Source of the DNA: Kribbella sandramycini
GTDB lineage: Bacteria > Actinomycetota > Actinomycetes > Propionibacteriales > Kribbellaceae
Assembly: GCF_013131805.1 (NCBI RefSeq)
Contig: NZ_JABJRC010000009.1
Location: forward strand, 186,001 to 250,000
Direction: 5' to 3'
Length of the DNA stretch: 64,000 nucleotides
Position numbers and translations under genes: made by a program. The notes under the pieces were generated by a model. The model did not search any database, was not told the DNA's origin, and saw only the letters and a program-made list of their open reading frames with translations. The stretch's first letter is position 1; the number at the start of each line of letters is the position of its first letter. This document shows, one piece after another, positions 8,131 to 16,101 of the stretch.

Positions 8131-9383
8131 CGGCGGGGGCCGAGGGGGTCTTCGGTGGGTGGGGTGGGGGTGCGGCGGATGTTGTCGTTGAGGGCTCGGT
8201 CGGGGAGCCAGATGATGAAGGTGCTGCCGATGCCCAGTTCGGAGTGCAGGGCTACGGTGCCGCCGTGGGATTCGGCGATCTGGCGGACGATGGCCAGGCC
8301 GAGGCCGGCTCGGCGCTGGCCGGTGGAGGGGACGGTGGCCGGGGGTTGCGGGCGGCCGGCGCGGAAGAAGCGGTCGAAGACGCGGTCGGCGTCGTCGGCG
8401 GCGATGCCGGGGCCTTCGTCGCGGACGGCGATCCAGGCCCAGCCGGACTGGCTGCCGACGGCCAGCACGAGCTGACTGCCGCCGCGGGCGAGGCGGACGG
8501 CGTTCGAGAGCAGGTTGTCGACCGCGCGCCGCAGGGCGGAGGCGTCACCGGCGGCGATCGGGCCGGGGGAGAGCCGGCGGACGACGTGCAGCTCGCGATC
8601 GGCGGCGATCAGCTGGTACTCCTCGGCGGCTTCGCCGGTGATGGCGGCCAGGTCGACGTCGGCGTCCACGAAGGCGGGGGAAGAGCGCCGGGCCGAGGCG
8701 AGCAGGTCCTCGACGAGGCGGGTCATCCGCTGGATGGCGCGGGTGACGATCGCGGTCGCCTGGGCGCGGTCCTCGGACGGGGTGTCGTCGTGGGCGAGGA
8801 CGGCGTCCACATTCGCCTGGATGACGGCGAGCGGGTTGCGCAGTTCGTGGGAGGCGTCGTCCACGAGCTGGCGCTGCGCGACGAACGCCGATTCCAGCCG
8901 TTCGAGCATGTCGTCGACGGTGTCGCCCAGGTTGCGCAACTCGTCCCGCGGGCCGTCGAGCGCGATCCGCCGGGACAGGTCGGTGGCCGAGATCTCCTGC
9001 GCGGTCGCCGTGATCTGCCGGACCGGCCGCAGCGCCCGCCCGGACAGCCACCACCCCGTCCCGAGGCTGACCACGAACAGCGCGCCCATCCCGGCCACGG
9101 AGTACGTGCGCAAGATCTCCAGCGTCTGGAAGTTGACCGCCGATTGGATCGTCGAGATCTCGGCCGCCTCGATCGTCTTCCCCGGTTTGATGTGTACCGT
9201 CCCGCTGGAGTCCTTGTAGTACTTGTTGACCACGATCGGGCTCAGCGGCTTCGGGTCCAGGTACGCCTTCAGCGCGAAGTAGACCCCGCCCAGCATCAAC
9301 GCCGACAGGGCGATCAGGACGGCGGAGTACGTCAGCGTCAGCCGGAATCGGATCGTCTGGGCCCAGCTGGGCAGCTTGCTCAC
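8127..9383 (-). CDS. Sensor histidine kinase (OmpR-type two-component partner)
   Basis: Membrane sensor kinase, 418 aa. Order: helix at about 16-38, a short extracytoplasmic domain (about 40-92), a second helix at about 95-114, HAMP (RALRPVRQI onward), dimerisation/phosphoacceptor box DDASHELRNP with His179, and an ATP-binding domain with DEGPGIAADD, FDRFFRAG and GLGLAIV. It starts with a GTG overlapping the response-regulator stop by four bases, so the pair is one unit. The small sensor domain has no recognised ligand. The likely targets are the genes on the other side of the shared promoter. Confidence 0.95.
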   Translation of the reverse strand: MSKLPSWAQTIRFRLTLTYSAVLIALSALMLGGVYFALKAYLDPKPLSPIVVNKYYKDSSGTVHIKPGKTIEAAEISTIQSAVNFQTLEILRTYSVAGMGALFVVSLGTGWWLSGRALRPVRQITATAQEISATDLSRRIALDGPRDELRNLGDTVDDMLERLESAFVAQRQLVDDASHELRNPLAVIQANVDAVLAHDDTPSEDRAQATAIVTRAIQRMTRLVEDLLASARRSSPAFVDADVDLAAITGEAAEEYQLIAADRELHVVRRLSPGPIAAGDASALRRAVDNLLSNAVRLARGGSQLVLAVGSQSGWAWIAVRDEGPGIAADDADRVFDRFFRAGRPQPPATVPSTGQRRAGLGLAIVRQIAESHGGTVALHSELGIGSTFIIWLPDRALNDNIRRTPTPPTEDPLGPRR

Positions 9384-10075
9384 GTGTCCTCACCTCGCAG
9401 CCGGTAGCCGCGCCCGATCACGGTCTCCAGCACCGGCTCCTCGCCGTCCTGGGTGAGCTTGCGGCGCAGCGTCCCGACGGTCACGCGCACGCTCTGGGTG
9501 AACGGGTCGGCGTTCTCGTCCCACACGTGTTCGAGCAGTTCCTCGGCCGACACCACATGCCCGGGCCGCGACATCAGATACCGCAGGACGCCGAACTCCT
9601 TCAGCGTCAGCGGGAGTTCGCGACCGTTCCGCGTCGCCAAGTGCCGCGACGAGTCCAGCACGAGGTCACCCACGTGCAATTGCGTGCTGCCGTTCGTCAC
9701 ATCCCGGCGCAGCAGCGCGCGGATCCGCGCCAGCAGCTCGACCAGCGCGAACGGTTTGGTCAGGTAGTCGTCGGCGCCTTCGTCCAGCCCGCGGACCCGG
9801 TCGGCCAGCGAGGCGCGCGCGGTCAGCATCAGCACCCGCAGCTCCCGCCCGGAGGCCACCTCGATCTCGCCGCGACGGACGGCGCGGCACAGGTCCAGCC
9901 CGCTGGTGTCCGGCAGCGTGATGTCCAGGATCGCCAGGTCGTACGCCGTCGTCGCGAGCTTCTCCACCGCCTCTGCGCCGTTCAGCGCCGTGTCGACGGC
10001 ATAGCCGGCCCGGCCGAGTCCGGAGCGCAGCGCGCTGACCAGGCCTTCCTCGTCCTCCACCACCAGTAGTCGCAC
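9380..10075 (-). CDS. Response regulator, OmpR/PhoB family
   Basis: 231-aa DNA-binding response regulator. The receiver domain shows the acidic pocket VVEDEEG, phosphoacceptor Asp51 in ILDITLPD, and the Lys of LTKPF. The C-terminal winged helix includes LTLKEFGVLRYL and VRVTVGTLRRKL. The GTG start at 10075 gives the expected MRLLVVEDEE opening; longer in-frame extensions would add non-homologous sequence. It is divergently transcribed from the secreted-protein/MoxR operon, with an array of 11-bp repeats between, consistent with control of both directions. Confidence 0.95.
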   Translation of the reverse strand: MRLLVVEDEEGLVSALRSGLGRAGYAVDTALNGAEAVEKLATTAYDLAILDITLPDTSGLDLCRAVRRGEIEVASGRELRVLMLTARASLADRVRGLDEGADDYLTKPFALVELLARIRALLRRDVTNGSTQLHVGDLVLDSSRHLATRNGRELPLTLKEFGVLRYLMSRPGHVVSAEELLEHVWDENADPFTQSVRVTVGTLRRKLTQDGEEPVLETVIGRGYRLRGEDT

Positions 10076-10116
10076 GACACCAAGGTAGCGGGCCCGGCGC
10101 GGCCCGCCGTCCTGCT

Positions 10117-10160
10117 CTTTCGGCGGACTTTCGTTCGGCTTTCCGGTCGTTTTCGCACCT
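10117..10160. promoter_or_regulatory. Four tandem 11-bp repeats, probable OmpR-family operator
   Basis: Four consecutive 11-base units start CTTTCGGCGGA, CTTTCGTTCGG, CTTTCCGGTCG, TTTTCGCACCT. The shared YTTTC core recurs exactly once per helical turn. Direct repeats at 11-bp phase are the usual binding pattern of OmpR/PhoB-type regulators, and the array lies between the response regulator gene and the divergent operon at 10200. Binding by this particular regulator is inferred. Confidence 0.65.
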
Positions 10161-10199
10161 GGTTGATGAGGTGGGACCACTCGACACGAAGGAGCTTTC

Positions 10200-10478
10200 A
10201 TGAACATCCCAGGCAAGCGGATCCTCCTCGGTACGGCGGTCGCGGTCGCGGCCCTCGGCGTCGGCGGCTTCGCCTACGCGGCGAACGGCGACCCGGCGCC
10301 CGACCAGGGCTACGTCACCGTCGAGGAAGGCACCCCGCAGCCGAGTACCGGCGCGCCGCAGCAGAGCGACGGCACGGCGGCGCGGGACGGGCGCGACTGC
10401 CCGGACAAGCAGGGCGGTCAGGGCGGCCAGGCGCAGCCAACCCAGCCGGATCAGAACAGCCCGGCCGGTAACGCATGA
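10200..10478 (+). CDS. Small secreted hydrophilic protein
   Basis: 92-aa protein with a clear signal peptide (MNIPGKRILLGTAVAVAALG, cleavage near AYAANG) and a short Pro/Gln/Gly/Asp-rich mature part with one Cys (RDCPDKQGG). No recognised domain. It has a strong ribosome site (GAAGGAG) and is the first gene downstream of the 11-bp repeat array, so it is probably a direct target of the two-component system. Its TGA overlaps the ATG of the MoxR gene, linking it to that operon. It may be a periplasmic signal or accessory factor for the sensor, but that is speculation. Confidence 0.85.
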   Translation: MNIPGKRILLGTAVAVAALGVGGFAYAANGDPAPDQGYVTVEEGTPQPSTGAPQQSDGTAARDGRDCPDKQGGQGGQAQPTQPDQNSPAGNA

Positions 10479-11482
10479 CCGACACTCACGTTGCGCGTCC
10501 CGGCGTAACGGCCGCTTCCCTCGAACACGCGTTGTTCGAGGTGAAGCGGGTCGTCGTCGGGCAGGATCAGCTGGTCGAGCGGATGCTCGTCGGGTTGCTT
10601 GCCCAGGGCCACTGCTTGCTCGAGGGCGTGCCCGGGGTCGCCAAGACGCTCGCGGTCCGGACCCTCGCCGAGGTGATCGGCGGCCGGTTCGCCCGGCTCC
10701 AGTTCACCCCCGACCTGGTGCCCGGCGACATCATGGGCACCCGGATCTGGCGCCCGTCCACCGAAGGGTTCGACACCGAGCTGGGCCCGATCTTCGCCAA
10801 CCTGGTCCTCGCCGACGAGATCAACCGGGCGCCCGCCAAGGTGCAGTCCGCGTTGCTGGAGGCAATGGCCGAGAGCCAGGTCAGCATCGGCGGCACGAGC
10901 TACCGGCTCCCCGAGCCGTTCCTGGTGCTCGCGACGCAGAACCCGATCGAGTCGGACGGCGTCTACGCGCTGCCCGAGGCGCAGCGGGACCGGTTCCTGC
11001 TGAAGATCACCGTCGACTACCCGAGCCCGCTCGAGGAGCTGACGATCCTGCAGCGGATGAGCGCCCATCGGCCGCACGCGAACGCCGTCCTCACTCCCGA
11101 GCAGGTCCGACAGTTGCAGCTGGCAACGGAAGAGGTGTTCGTCCACAACGCCGTGGCCGAGTACGTCGTCCGCCTCGTGCACGCGACCCGGGAGCCGCAT
11201 CAGTACGGGCTGGCCGACCTGGCCGGCGTACTGGAGTTCGGCGTCAGCCCACGGGCGACGCTCGGGCTGGTCGCGGCCGGTCGGGCGCTGGCGCTGCTGC
11301 GCGGTCGGGACTACGTGCTCCCGGCCGATGTGTACGACGTCGCGGTCGATGTGATGGCGCATCGCTTGGTGCTCACGTTCGACGCGCTCGCCGACGGCGT
11401 CGACCCGCGGTCGGTGATCGCCCGCATCCTGCACACGATCGAGCAGCCGCACGTCGTCCCGTCCGACAGCGCGGCGGCCTGA
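10475..11482 (+). CDS. MoxR-family AAA+ ATPase
   Basis: 335-aa AAA+ chaperone-like ATPase. Walker A is GVPGVAKT (about 51-58), Walker B is LVLADEINRA (about 110-119), the sensor region is LATQNPIES and the arginine-finger region follows LPEAQRDRF. MoxR proteins act with VWA proteins in maturation or assembly of protein complexes, often at the envelope. Here the DUF58 and VWA partners follow directly, a standard arrangement. It overlaps the upstream secreted-protein gene by four bases and ends two bases before the next start. Confidence 0.95.
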   Translation: MTDTHVARPGVTAASLEHALFEVKRVVVGQDQLVERMLVGLLAQGHCLLEGVPGVAKTLAVRTLAEVIGGRFARLQFTPDLVPGDIMGTRIWRPSTEGFDTELGPIFANLVLADEINRAPAKVQSALLEAMAESQVSIGGTSYRLPEPFLVLATQNPIESDGVYALPEAQRDRFLLKITVDYPSPLEELTILQRMSAHRPHANAVLTPEQVRQLQLATEEVFVHNAVAEYVVRLVHATREPHQYGLADLAGVLEFGVSPRATLGLVAAGRALALLRGRDYVLPADVYDVAVDVMAHRLVLTFDALADGVDPRSVIARILHTIEQPHVVPSDSAAA

Positions 11483-11484
11483 CC

Positions 11485-12423
11485 ATGAGCAGCCCAGACC
11501 TACTGGCCGGCCGGGAGCGTGCGTTGCGCGCGCTCGAGCTGACCGTGAAGCGGAAGCTGGAAGGTTTCCTGCACGGTGAGATCACCGGGCTGCGCAGCGG
11601 GCCCGGCAGCGAGCCGAACGAGGCGCGCCCGTACCAAGCCGGTCAGGACGACGTCCGCCGGATGGACTGGAACGTCACGGCCCGCTCGCTGGACGCGCAC
11701 GTTCGCGCGCCGCTCGCCGAGCGGGAGCTCGAGACCTGGGCCCTGCTCGACGCGTCGGCCAGTATGGATTTCGGGACGGCGCTCAGCGAGAAACGTGACC
11801 TGGCGATCGCCGTCGTCGGGGCGGTCGGGCTGCTGGCCGCCGGTCCCGGTAACCGGCTCGGCGTCCGGGTCGCGGTCGGTGACGAGCTGCGCAGGCTGCC
11901 GGCGGCCGGGGGCGGGGTCCAGCTGCGACGGTCCCTGCGCACGCTGCTGTCGTTGCCGAGGGCAACACCGGGCGAGTATCCGCGGACCGATCTCGGCCGC
12001 GCGCTGACCAGGCTGAACCGGGAGCACCCGCGGCCCGGGCTGCGGGTGGTCGTCTCCGACTTCCACGACGACGGCTGGGCGGATCCGCTCCGCCGGCTGT
12101 CCGCCCGGCACGAAGTACTCGCGGTCGAAGTCCTGGACCCGCGGGAGCTCGAGCTGCCCGAGGTCGGGCTGCTCACGCTGGTCGATCCGGAGACCGGCCG
12201 TCGTCGCGAGGTGCAGACCGGTAGCAAGAAGTTGCGCCGCCGGTACGCCGAGGCGATGGCCGCGCACCGGACGCGGACGACCCAAGCCATTCGCGGTGCC
12301 GGCGCCGCACACCTGGTGCTGCGGACGGACACGGACTGGGTCCGCGACGTCGCCGCCTTCGCAACAGCCCGCCGTCGGTCCAGTACCCGCCGGCATCCGA
12401 CTTCGAGGACCGGTATCCGATGA
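11485..12423 (+). CDS. DUF58 domain protein, MoxR partner
   Basis: 312-aa protein with the DUF58 hallmark (E-x-RPYQAGQDDVRRMDWNVT, residues about 40-62) and a VWA-like fold around LLDASASMDFG, which retains the D-x-S-x-S metal-site pattern. DUF58 proteins accompany MoxR ATPases. No signal peptide or membrane helix is seen, so it is probably cytoplasmic. Its stop overlaps the ATG of the VWA gene (ATGA). Confidence 0.92.
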   Translation: MSSPDLLAGRERALRALELTVKRKLEGFLHGEITGLRSGPGSEPNEARPYQAGQDDVRRMDWNVTARSLDAHVRAPLAERELETWALLDASASMDFGTALSEKRDLAIAVVGAVGLLAAGPGNRLGVRVAVGDELRRLPAAGGGVQLRRSLRTLLSLPRATPGEYPRTDLGRALTRLNREHPRPGLRVVVSDFHDDGWADPLRRLSARHEVLAVEVLDPRELELPEVGLLTLVDPETGRRREVQTGSKKLRRRYAEAMAAHRTRTTQAIRGAGAAHLVLRTDTDWVRDVAAFATARRRSSTRRHPTSRTGIR

Positions 12424-13358
12424 GATTCGAGCAACCCCTGTGGCTCTGGCTGCTGGTGCTGGTCGCGGCGCTGGTTGCCGCGTACCTGATCGCCCAGCGC
12501 CGGCGCACGAAGTACGCCGTCCGGTTCGCCACCCTGCCGATGCTGGAGAAGGTGGCGCCGACGCGGCCCGGTTGGCGGCGGCACGCGCCGGCGGTGGCCT
12601 TCCTGGCGGCGCTGACGGTGCTCGCGATTGCGATCGCGCGGCCGGTGGCCGACATCCGGGTGCCGCGGGAGCGGGCGACGGTCCTGGTCGCGATGGATGT
12701 GTCGAACTCGATGGCTGCGACGGACGTCGCGCCGAACCGGTTCGAGGTGGCGAAGCAGGCCGCGACCGAGTTCGTGGAGGAGCTGCCGGAGCAGTTCAAC
12801 GTCGGGTTGGTTTCGTTCGCGCGGACGGCGACGGTGGTCGCGCCGCCGACGACGGATCACCAGGCGACGGTCAACGCGATCAGCGGCCTGCAGTTGAGTA
12901 ACAGCACCGCGATCGGGGACGCCGTCCTGACCAGCTTGCAAGCTGTGCGCGGGATTGACCCGGAGGACCCGCCGCCCAGCCGGATCGTGTTGATCTCGGA
13001 CGGCGGGAACACGGCAGGCAGTCCGATCGACGAGGCGGCGGCGGCCGCGGTCGAGGCCGGCGTACCGGTCTCCACGATCGCCTACGGCACCCCTGAAGGG
13101 ACTGTGAACCTCGACGGTCGGGACGTACCCGTGCCTGCTGACACCGAGGCGCTTCAGTCCCTCGCGGATGCCACCAACGGCTCCTTCTACTCCGCCGAGA
13201 GCGACGAGCAACTCCGCAACGTCTACTCCGACCTGCAGTCCTCGATCGGCTGGACGACGGAGTCCCGCGAGATCACCAACTGGGTGGCCGGGCTCGCGCT
13301 GGCCGTCGCCCTGCTCTCCGCCCTCGCCTCCCTCCTCTGGTTCTCCCGTCTCCCGTAG
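12420..13358 (+). CDS. VWA domain membrane protein (BatA-like)
   Basis: 312 aa with two N-terminal helices (about 8-24 and 57-73), a von Willebrand A domain and a C-terminal helix (VAGLALAVALLSALASLLWF). The MIDAS motif is intact: DVSNS (Asp93, Ser95, Ser97) and a later SDGGN loop. This is the usual membrane partner of MoxR/DUF58 modules. No separate BatB or TPR partner follows; an HtrA-like protease gene comes next, 16 bases downstream, suggesting envelope protein quality control. Confidence 0.92.
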   Translation: MRFEQPLWLWLLVLVAALVAAYLIAQRRRTKYAVRFATLPMLEKVAPTRPGWRRHAPAVAFLAALTVLAIAIARPVADIRVPRERATVLVAMDVSNSMAATDVAPNRFEVAKQAATEFVEELPEQFNVGLVSFARTATVVAPPTTDHQATVNAISGLQLSNSTAIGDAVLTSLQAVRGIDPEDPPPSRIVLISDGGNTAGSPIDEAAAAAVEAGVPVSTIAYGTPEGTVNLDGRDVPVPADTEALQSLADATNGSFYSAESDEQLRNVYSDLQSSIGWTTESREITNWVAGLALAVALLSALASLLWFSRLP

Positions 13359-13374
13359 TCGTGAAGGAACGCTC

Positions 13375-14313
13375 ATGACCCCACACCTAGGAACCCCCTT
13401 CCGCGGCCCCGACTACATCCCCGGCCCACCACCCTCAGCTCCGCCCGAACCTCCGGCCAAGGCGCCGCAACCGGCTGCCTTTCCGTTCTCCGTCACCCCG
13501 GCTTCCGCTGCGCCACTGGCTCCCCCCTCTCCGGTGGCGCCGGCACCTCAGGCCGGGGTGACGGGTCCCAAACGACATGTCGGGTTGGTCCTCGGCACGT
13601 TGGCCCTCTCGTTGGTGACGGGCGGTCTGGCCGGCGCCGTCACCGGCGGGTGGGATCGCGGGACGACCGGCCCGGTGGAGCTGCCCCAGGCGGCGGCTCC
13701 GCCGGCCGCGGCGCAGGGGTCGATCTCGGCCGCGGCGGCGAGTGTGCTGCCCGGTGTGGTGTCCGTGCGGGCCGGCCGGGCGACCGGCTCCGGGTTCGCG
13801 ATCGACCAGGACGGGCACGTGGTCACCAACGCGCATGTGGTGGAAGGAGCGAGCGATGTGTCACTGGTCCTGCCGAACGGCCGGCGGGTCGACGCGGAGG
13901 TGCTCGGCGTCGACGCGAACAACGACCTCGCCGTCCTCCGGGTCGCACCGAGCCAGGCCGAGGGACTGCGTGCGCTCACGCTCGGCCGGTCCGCACAGCT
14001 CCGCGTCGGCGACCCGGTCCTGGCCGTCGGCTCACCACTCGGCCTGGAAGGAACCGTGACCGCCGGCATCGTCAGCGCCGTCGACCGCCAGGCCCGCTTC
14101 GGCGACAACAACACCCGCCAGACCGCCATCCAGACCGACGCCGCCATCAACCCCGGCAACTCCGGCGGCCCCCTCGTCAACGCCGCCGGCCAAGTAGTAG
14201 GCGTCAACACCGCCATCGCCACCCTCGGCGCCTCCCGCTCCGGCAACATCGGCATCGGCTTCGCCATCCCCGTAGACCGCATGACCACCATCGTCCGCAC
14301 CCTGATCGACTAA
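13375..14313 (+). CDS. HtrA-like trypsin-family protease lacking a PDZ domain
   Basis: 312-aa membrane-anchored serine protease. A Pro/Ala-rich cytoplasmic N-terminus of about 60 residues precedes a helix (VGLVLGTLALSLVTGGLAGAV), a linker and a trypsin-2 domain. The catalytic triad is complete: His154 (TNAHVV), Asp184 (NNDLAVL), Ser263 (GNSGGPL). The protein stops right after the protease domain at RTLID, so the PDZ domain of DegP/HtrA is absent. ATG at 13375 follows GAAGGAAC. Probable last gene of the MoxR operon; a hairpin follows. Confidence 0.92.
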   Translation: MTPHLGTPFRGPDYIPGPPPSAPPEPPAKAPQPAAFPFSVTPASAAPLAPPSPVAPAPQAGVTGPKRHVGLVLGTLALSLVTGGLAGAVTGGWDRGTTGPVELPQAAAPPAAAQGSISAAAASVLPGVVSVRAGRATGSGFAIDQDGHVVTNAHVVEGASDVSLVLPNGRRVDAEVLGVDANNDLAVLRVAPSQAEGLRALTLGRSAQLRVGDPVLAVGSPLGLEGTVTAGIVSAVDRQARFGDNNTRQTAIQTDAAINPGNSGGPLVNAAGQVVGVNTAIATLGASRSGNIGIGFAIPVDRMTTIVRTLID

Positions 14314-14357
14314 AACACCGTCTTAGCAACTGAAACACCGTTTCACTTCTGCGCGCC

Positions 14358-14400
14358 AGCCACCTCCCGCCGTACTCACCACCCCCGGCGGCCGGTGGCT
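14358..14400 (+). terminator. Hairpin after the MoxR/HtrA operon
   Basis: Arms AGCCACCTCCCGCCG (14358-14372) and CGGCGGCCGGTGGCT (14386-14400) pair at 13 of 15 positions around a 13-base loop. There is no T-run, as is common for actinobacterial hairpin terminators. A small TGAAAC-acc-GTTTCA dyad lies just upstream (14331-14345). The rest of the 14314-14573 gap shows nothing else convincing. Confidence 0.5.
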
Positions 14401-14573
14401 TCCGCGCTCCTCGACCGCCCTGCCCCAGTCCGCTCCGAACACTTCGCCGATGGTCAAGTCCACGGCGGCCGCAGGAGGTGGTTCGTGGTGCCTTCAGCTG
14501 CCTGGCGGGAGACGCGCGTGTGCTTGCTTGCGCGAGGGCGGGGTGGCGGGGTGGGGGCGGCTTAGAGTGGGGG

Positions 14574-15053
14574 ATGGTTTATTTCGGTGGGCTGTTGGCG
14601 GTGCTTGGGCTTGGGACGGTGTTGTTCCGGGACGGCGATGTGGTGGGGTTGCCGGCGGTGGGGGTTGGGGTTGGGTTGATGGTGGTGGGGGCCGCGGCTT
14701 CGGGGTTTGGGGTGGTGCGGCGGCGGAAGGTGCGGGCGCGGAAGATCGCCAAGGGGGAGCCGGTGCCGGTGGGGGATGTGATCGAGCGGGCGAAGGCGTT
14801 GCCGCGGTTGGTGCGGGCGGCTCGGGCGGGGACTTATGGGGAGCTGCCGAAGAGCCGGATGGCGTTGTGGGTGTTCGCGCTCGTCTACCTGGTGTCGCCG
14901 ATCGACATCCTGCCGGATCTGTTGCCGATCATCGGGGTGACGGATGACGCGGGGGTGGTGGTGTGGTTGTTGACGAGTGTTTCTACGGCTGCCGGGTTGT
15001 ACCTGAATCACGAGCGGAAGCAGCAGCTGGATGACGGGCCAGCCAGTCGCTGA
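14574..15053 (+). CDS. DUF1232 (YkvA-like) membrane protein
   Basis: 159-aa protein. Two N-terminal hydrophobic segments (Gly/Val-rich, residues about 3-44) are followed by a basic linker (RRRKVRARK), then the DUF1232 signature VYLVSPIDILPDLLPIIG (about 108-125) and a final helix. Family function is unknown. ATG at 14574 was chosen because upstream in-frame sequence is not protein-like; the ribosome site is weak (GAGTGGGGG). Its last 71 bases overlap the end of a convergent small gene. Confidence 0.82.
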   Translation: MVYFGGLLAVLGLGTVLFRDGDVVGLPAVGVGVGLMVVGAAASGFGVVRRRKVRARKIAKGEPVPVGDVIERAKALPRLVRAARAGTYGELPKSRMALWVFALVYLVSPIDILPDLLPIIGVTDDAGVVVWLLTSVSTAAGLYLNHERKQQLDDGPASR

Positions 15054-15279
15054 CGTCGTCGGCGGCCTCGTCGGGGTGCTCGTAGGCGAAGAGTTGTAGC
15101 GGGTCGGCGGGCGCGGCCGGGTTGTCGAGGCGGGCGGCCGCGGCGACCAGGAGTTGGGCGGCGGCCAGGACGCGGTGAGCGCGTTCGAGGGCTTCGGCCG
15201 GGCAGGCGGTGACCGCTTCCTGCGCCAGGTCAGCCACTTCGCAGGCCTGGTACGCCATCGCCAGCTGGGCCTTGTTCAT
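14983..15279 (-). CDS. Small hypothetical protein coupled to the TauE permease
   Basis: 98-aa soluble, Ala-rich, probably helical protein (MNKAQLAMAYQACEVADL onward) of no recognised family. Its ATG overlaps the stop of the upstream TauE/SafE gene (ATGA), the best evidence that it is real. It ends inside the convergent DUF1232 gene, giving a 71-base tail-to-tail overlap. Low residue diversity lowers confidence. Confidence 0.6.
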   Translation of the reverse strand: MNKAQLAMAYQACEVADLAQEAVTACPAEALERAHRVLAAAQLLVAAAARLDNPAAPADPLQLFAYEHPDEAADDVSDWLARHPAAASARDSGTTRQP

Positions 15280-16052
15280 CCGAAGGCCCGGACGAAGAAC
15301 AGCGCGGTCATCGCCACCGCCGTGCTCAGCACCAGCACCCGCAGGACGACGGCCGGCAACCGGCGCACCAGGTGGGCGCCGACGTACCCGCCGAGCATCG
15401 CCCCGACGAGCATCGCGAGCAGGTGCCGGGGCTGATCGAGGACATCGGCCGCGAAGATGAAGATCACCGCCGCGGTCAGGAACACCGCGCCGACCTGGAT
15501 CACCCGCAACGGCGTCCCCCGAGCCGTGTCGAGTGACGTCGTCGCCGTCCAGAACGCCAGCATCATCACCCCGACCGCGCCGCCGAAGTACCCGCCGTAG
15601 ATCGACAGCAGGAACTGCCCGGCCAGAATCACCGCCGGCCCCGGCGCTCCCAGCCGGATCGCCCGGTTCAATCGCTTGCCAAAAGCAAGCACCAGCGTCG
15701 CGAACGCCAGCAGCCACGGCACCGCCGCGTCGAACGATGCGGACGGCAACCACAGCAGCAGCCCCGCGCCGAGCGCCCCGCCGAGCACACTCGCCAGCGT
15801 CAGTCGCAGCGTCGACACCTGCTCGAACACGTGCATCTGCCGGCGGTACACCCACGCGCTGGTCGCATTCCCCGGCAGCAACGCGACCGTCGACGTCGCA
15901 TTCGCCAGCACCGGCGGCATCCCGCCCGCGACCAGCGCGGACAGCGCGACGAAGCTCCCGCCGCCGCCGACGGCGTTCAGCGCACCCGCGGCCACCCCGG
16001 CCAGAAGAATCATCAGCACGTTTCGAGGATCAGCGCTCGCAGCCGACTTCAC
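15276..16052 (-). CDS. TauE/SafE family anion permease
   Basis: 258-aa integral membrane protein with about eight helices and the family repeat (GALNAVGGGGSFVALSALV early; GGYFGGAVGVMMLAFW in the second half). TauE/SafE proteins move organic sulfonates, sulfite or related anions; the substrate here is not evident. The GTG start at 16052 has CGGAG ten bases upstream; ATG at 16013 is a fallback. Divergently transcribed from a LysR regulator over a 49-base gap with a palindrome, the classic LysR-target layout. Confidence 0.88.
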   Translation of the reverse strand: MKSAASADPRNVLMILLAGVAAGALNAVGGGGSFVALSALVAGGMPPVLANATSTVALLPGNATSAWVYRRQMHVFEQVSTLRLTLASVLGGALGAGLLLWLPSASFDAAVPWLLAFATLVLAFGKRLNRAIRLGAPGPAVILAGQFLLSIYGGYFGGAVGVMMLAFWTATTSLDTARGTPLRVIQVGAVFLTAAVIFIFAADVLDQPRHLLAMLVGAMLGGYVGAHLVRRLPAVVLRVLVLSTAVAMTALFFVRAFG

Positions 16053-16072
16053 AATGCGCGATCTCCGTAGCC

Positions 16073-16095
16073 AGCCTAAGCCTGAGGCGTAGGCT
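16073..16095. promoter_or_regulatory. Palindrome in the TauE/LysR divergent promoter
   Basis: AGCCTAAGCC-tga-GGCGTAGGCT pairs at nine of ten positions and contains TA-N11-TA, resembling the T-N11-A core of LysR operators. It occupies the centre of the 49-base region between the two start codons, so it could control both genes. Confidence 0.6.
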
Positions 16096-16101
16096 GAACC
16101 C

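Noticed and set aside
14450..14947. Gly/Trp-rich plus-strand frame overlapping the DUF1232 gene
   Set aside because: Out-of-frame shadow of the DUF1232 gene with low-complexity composition.
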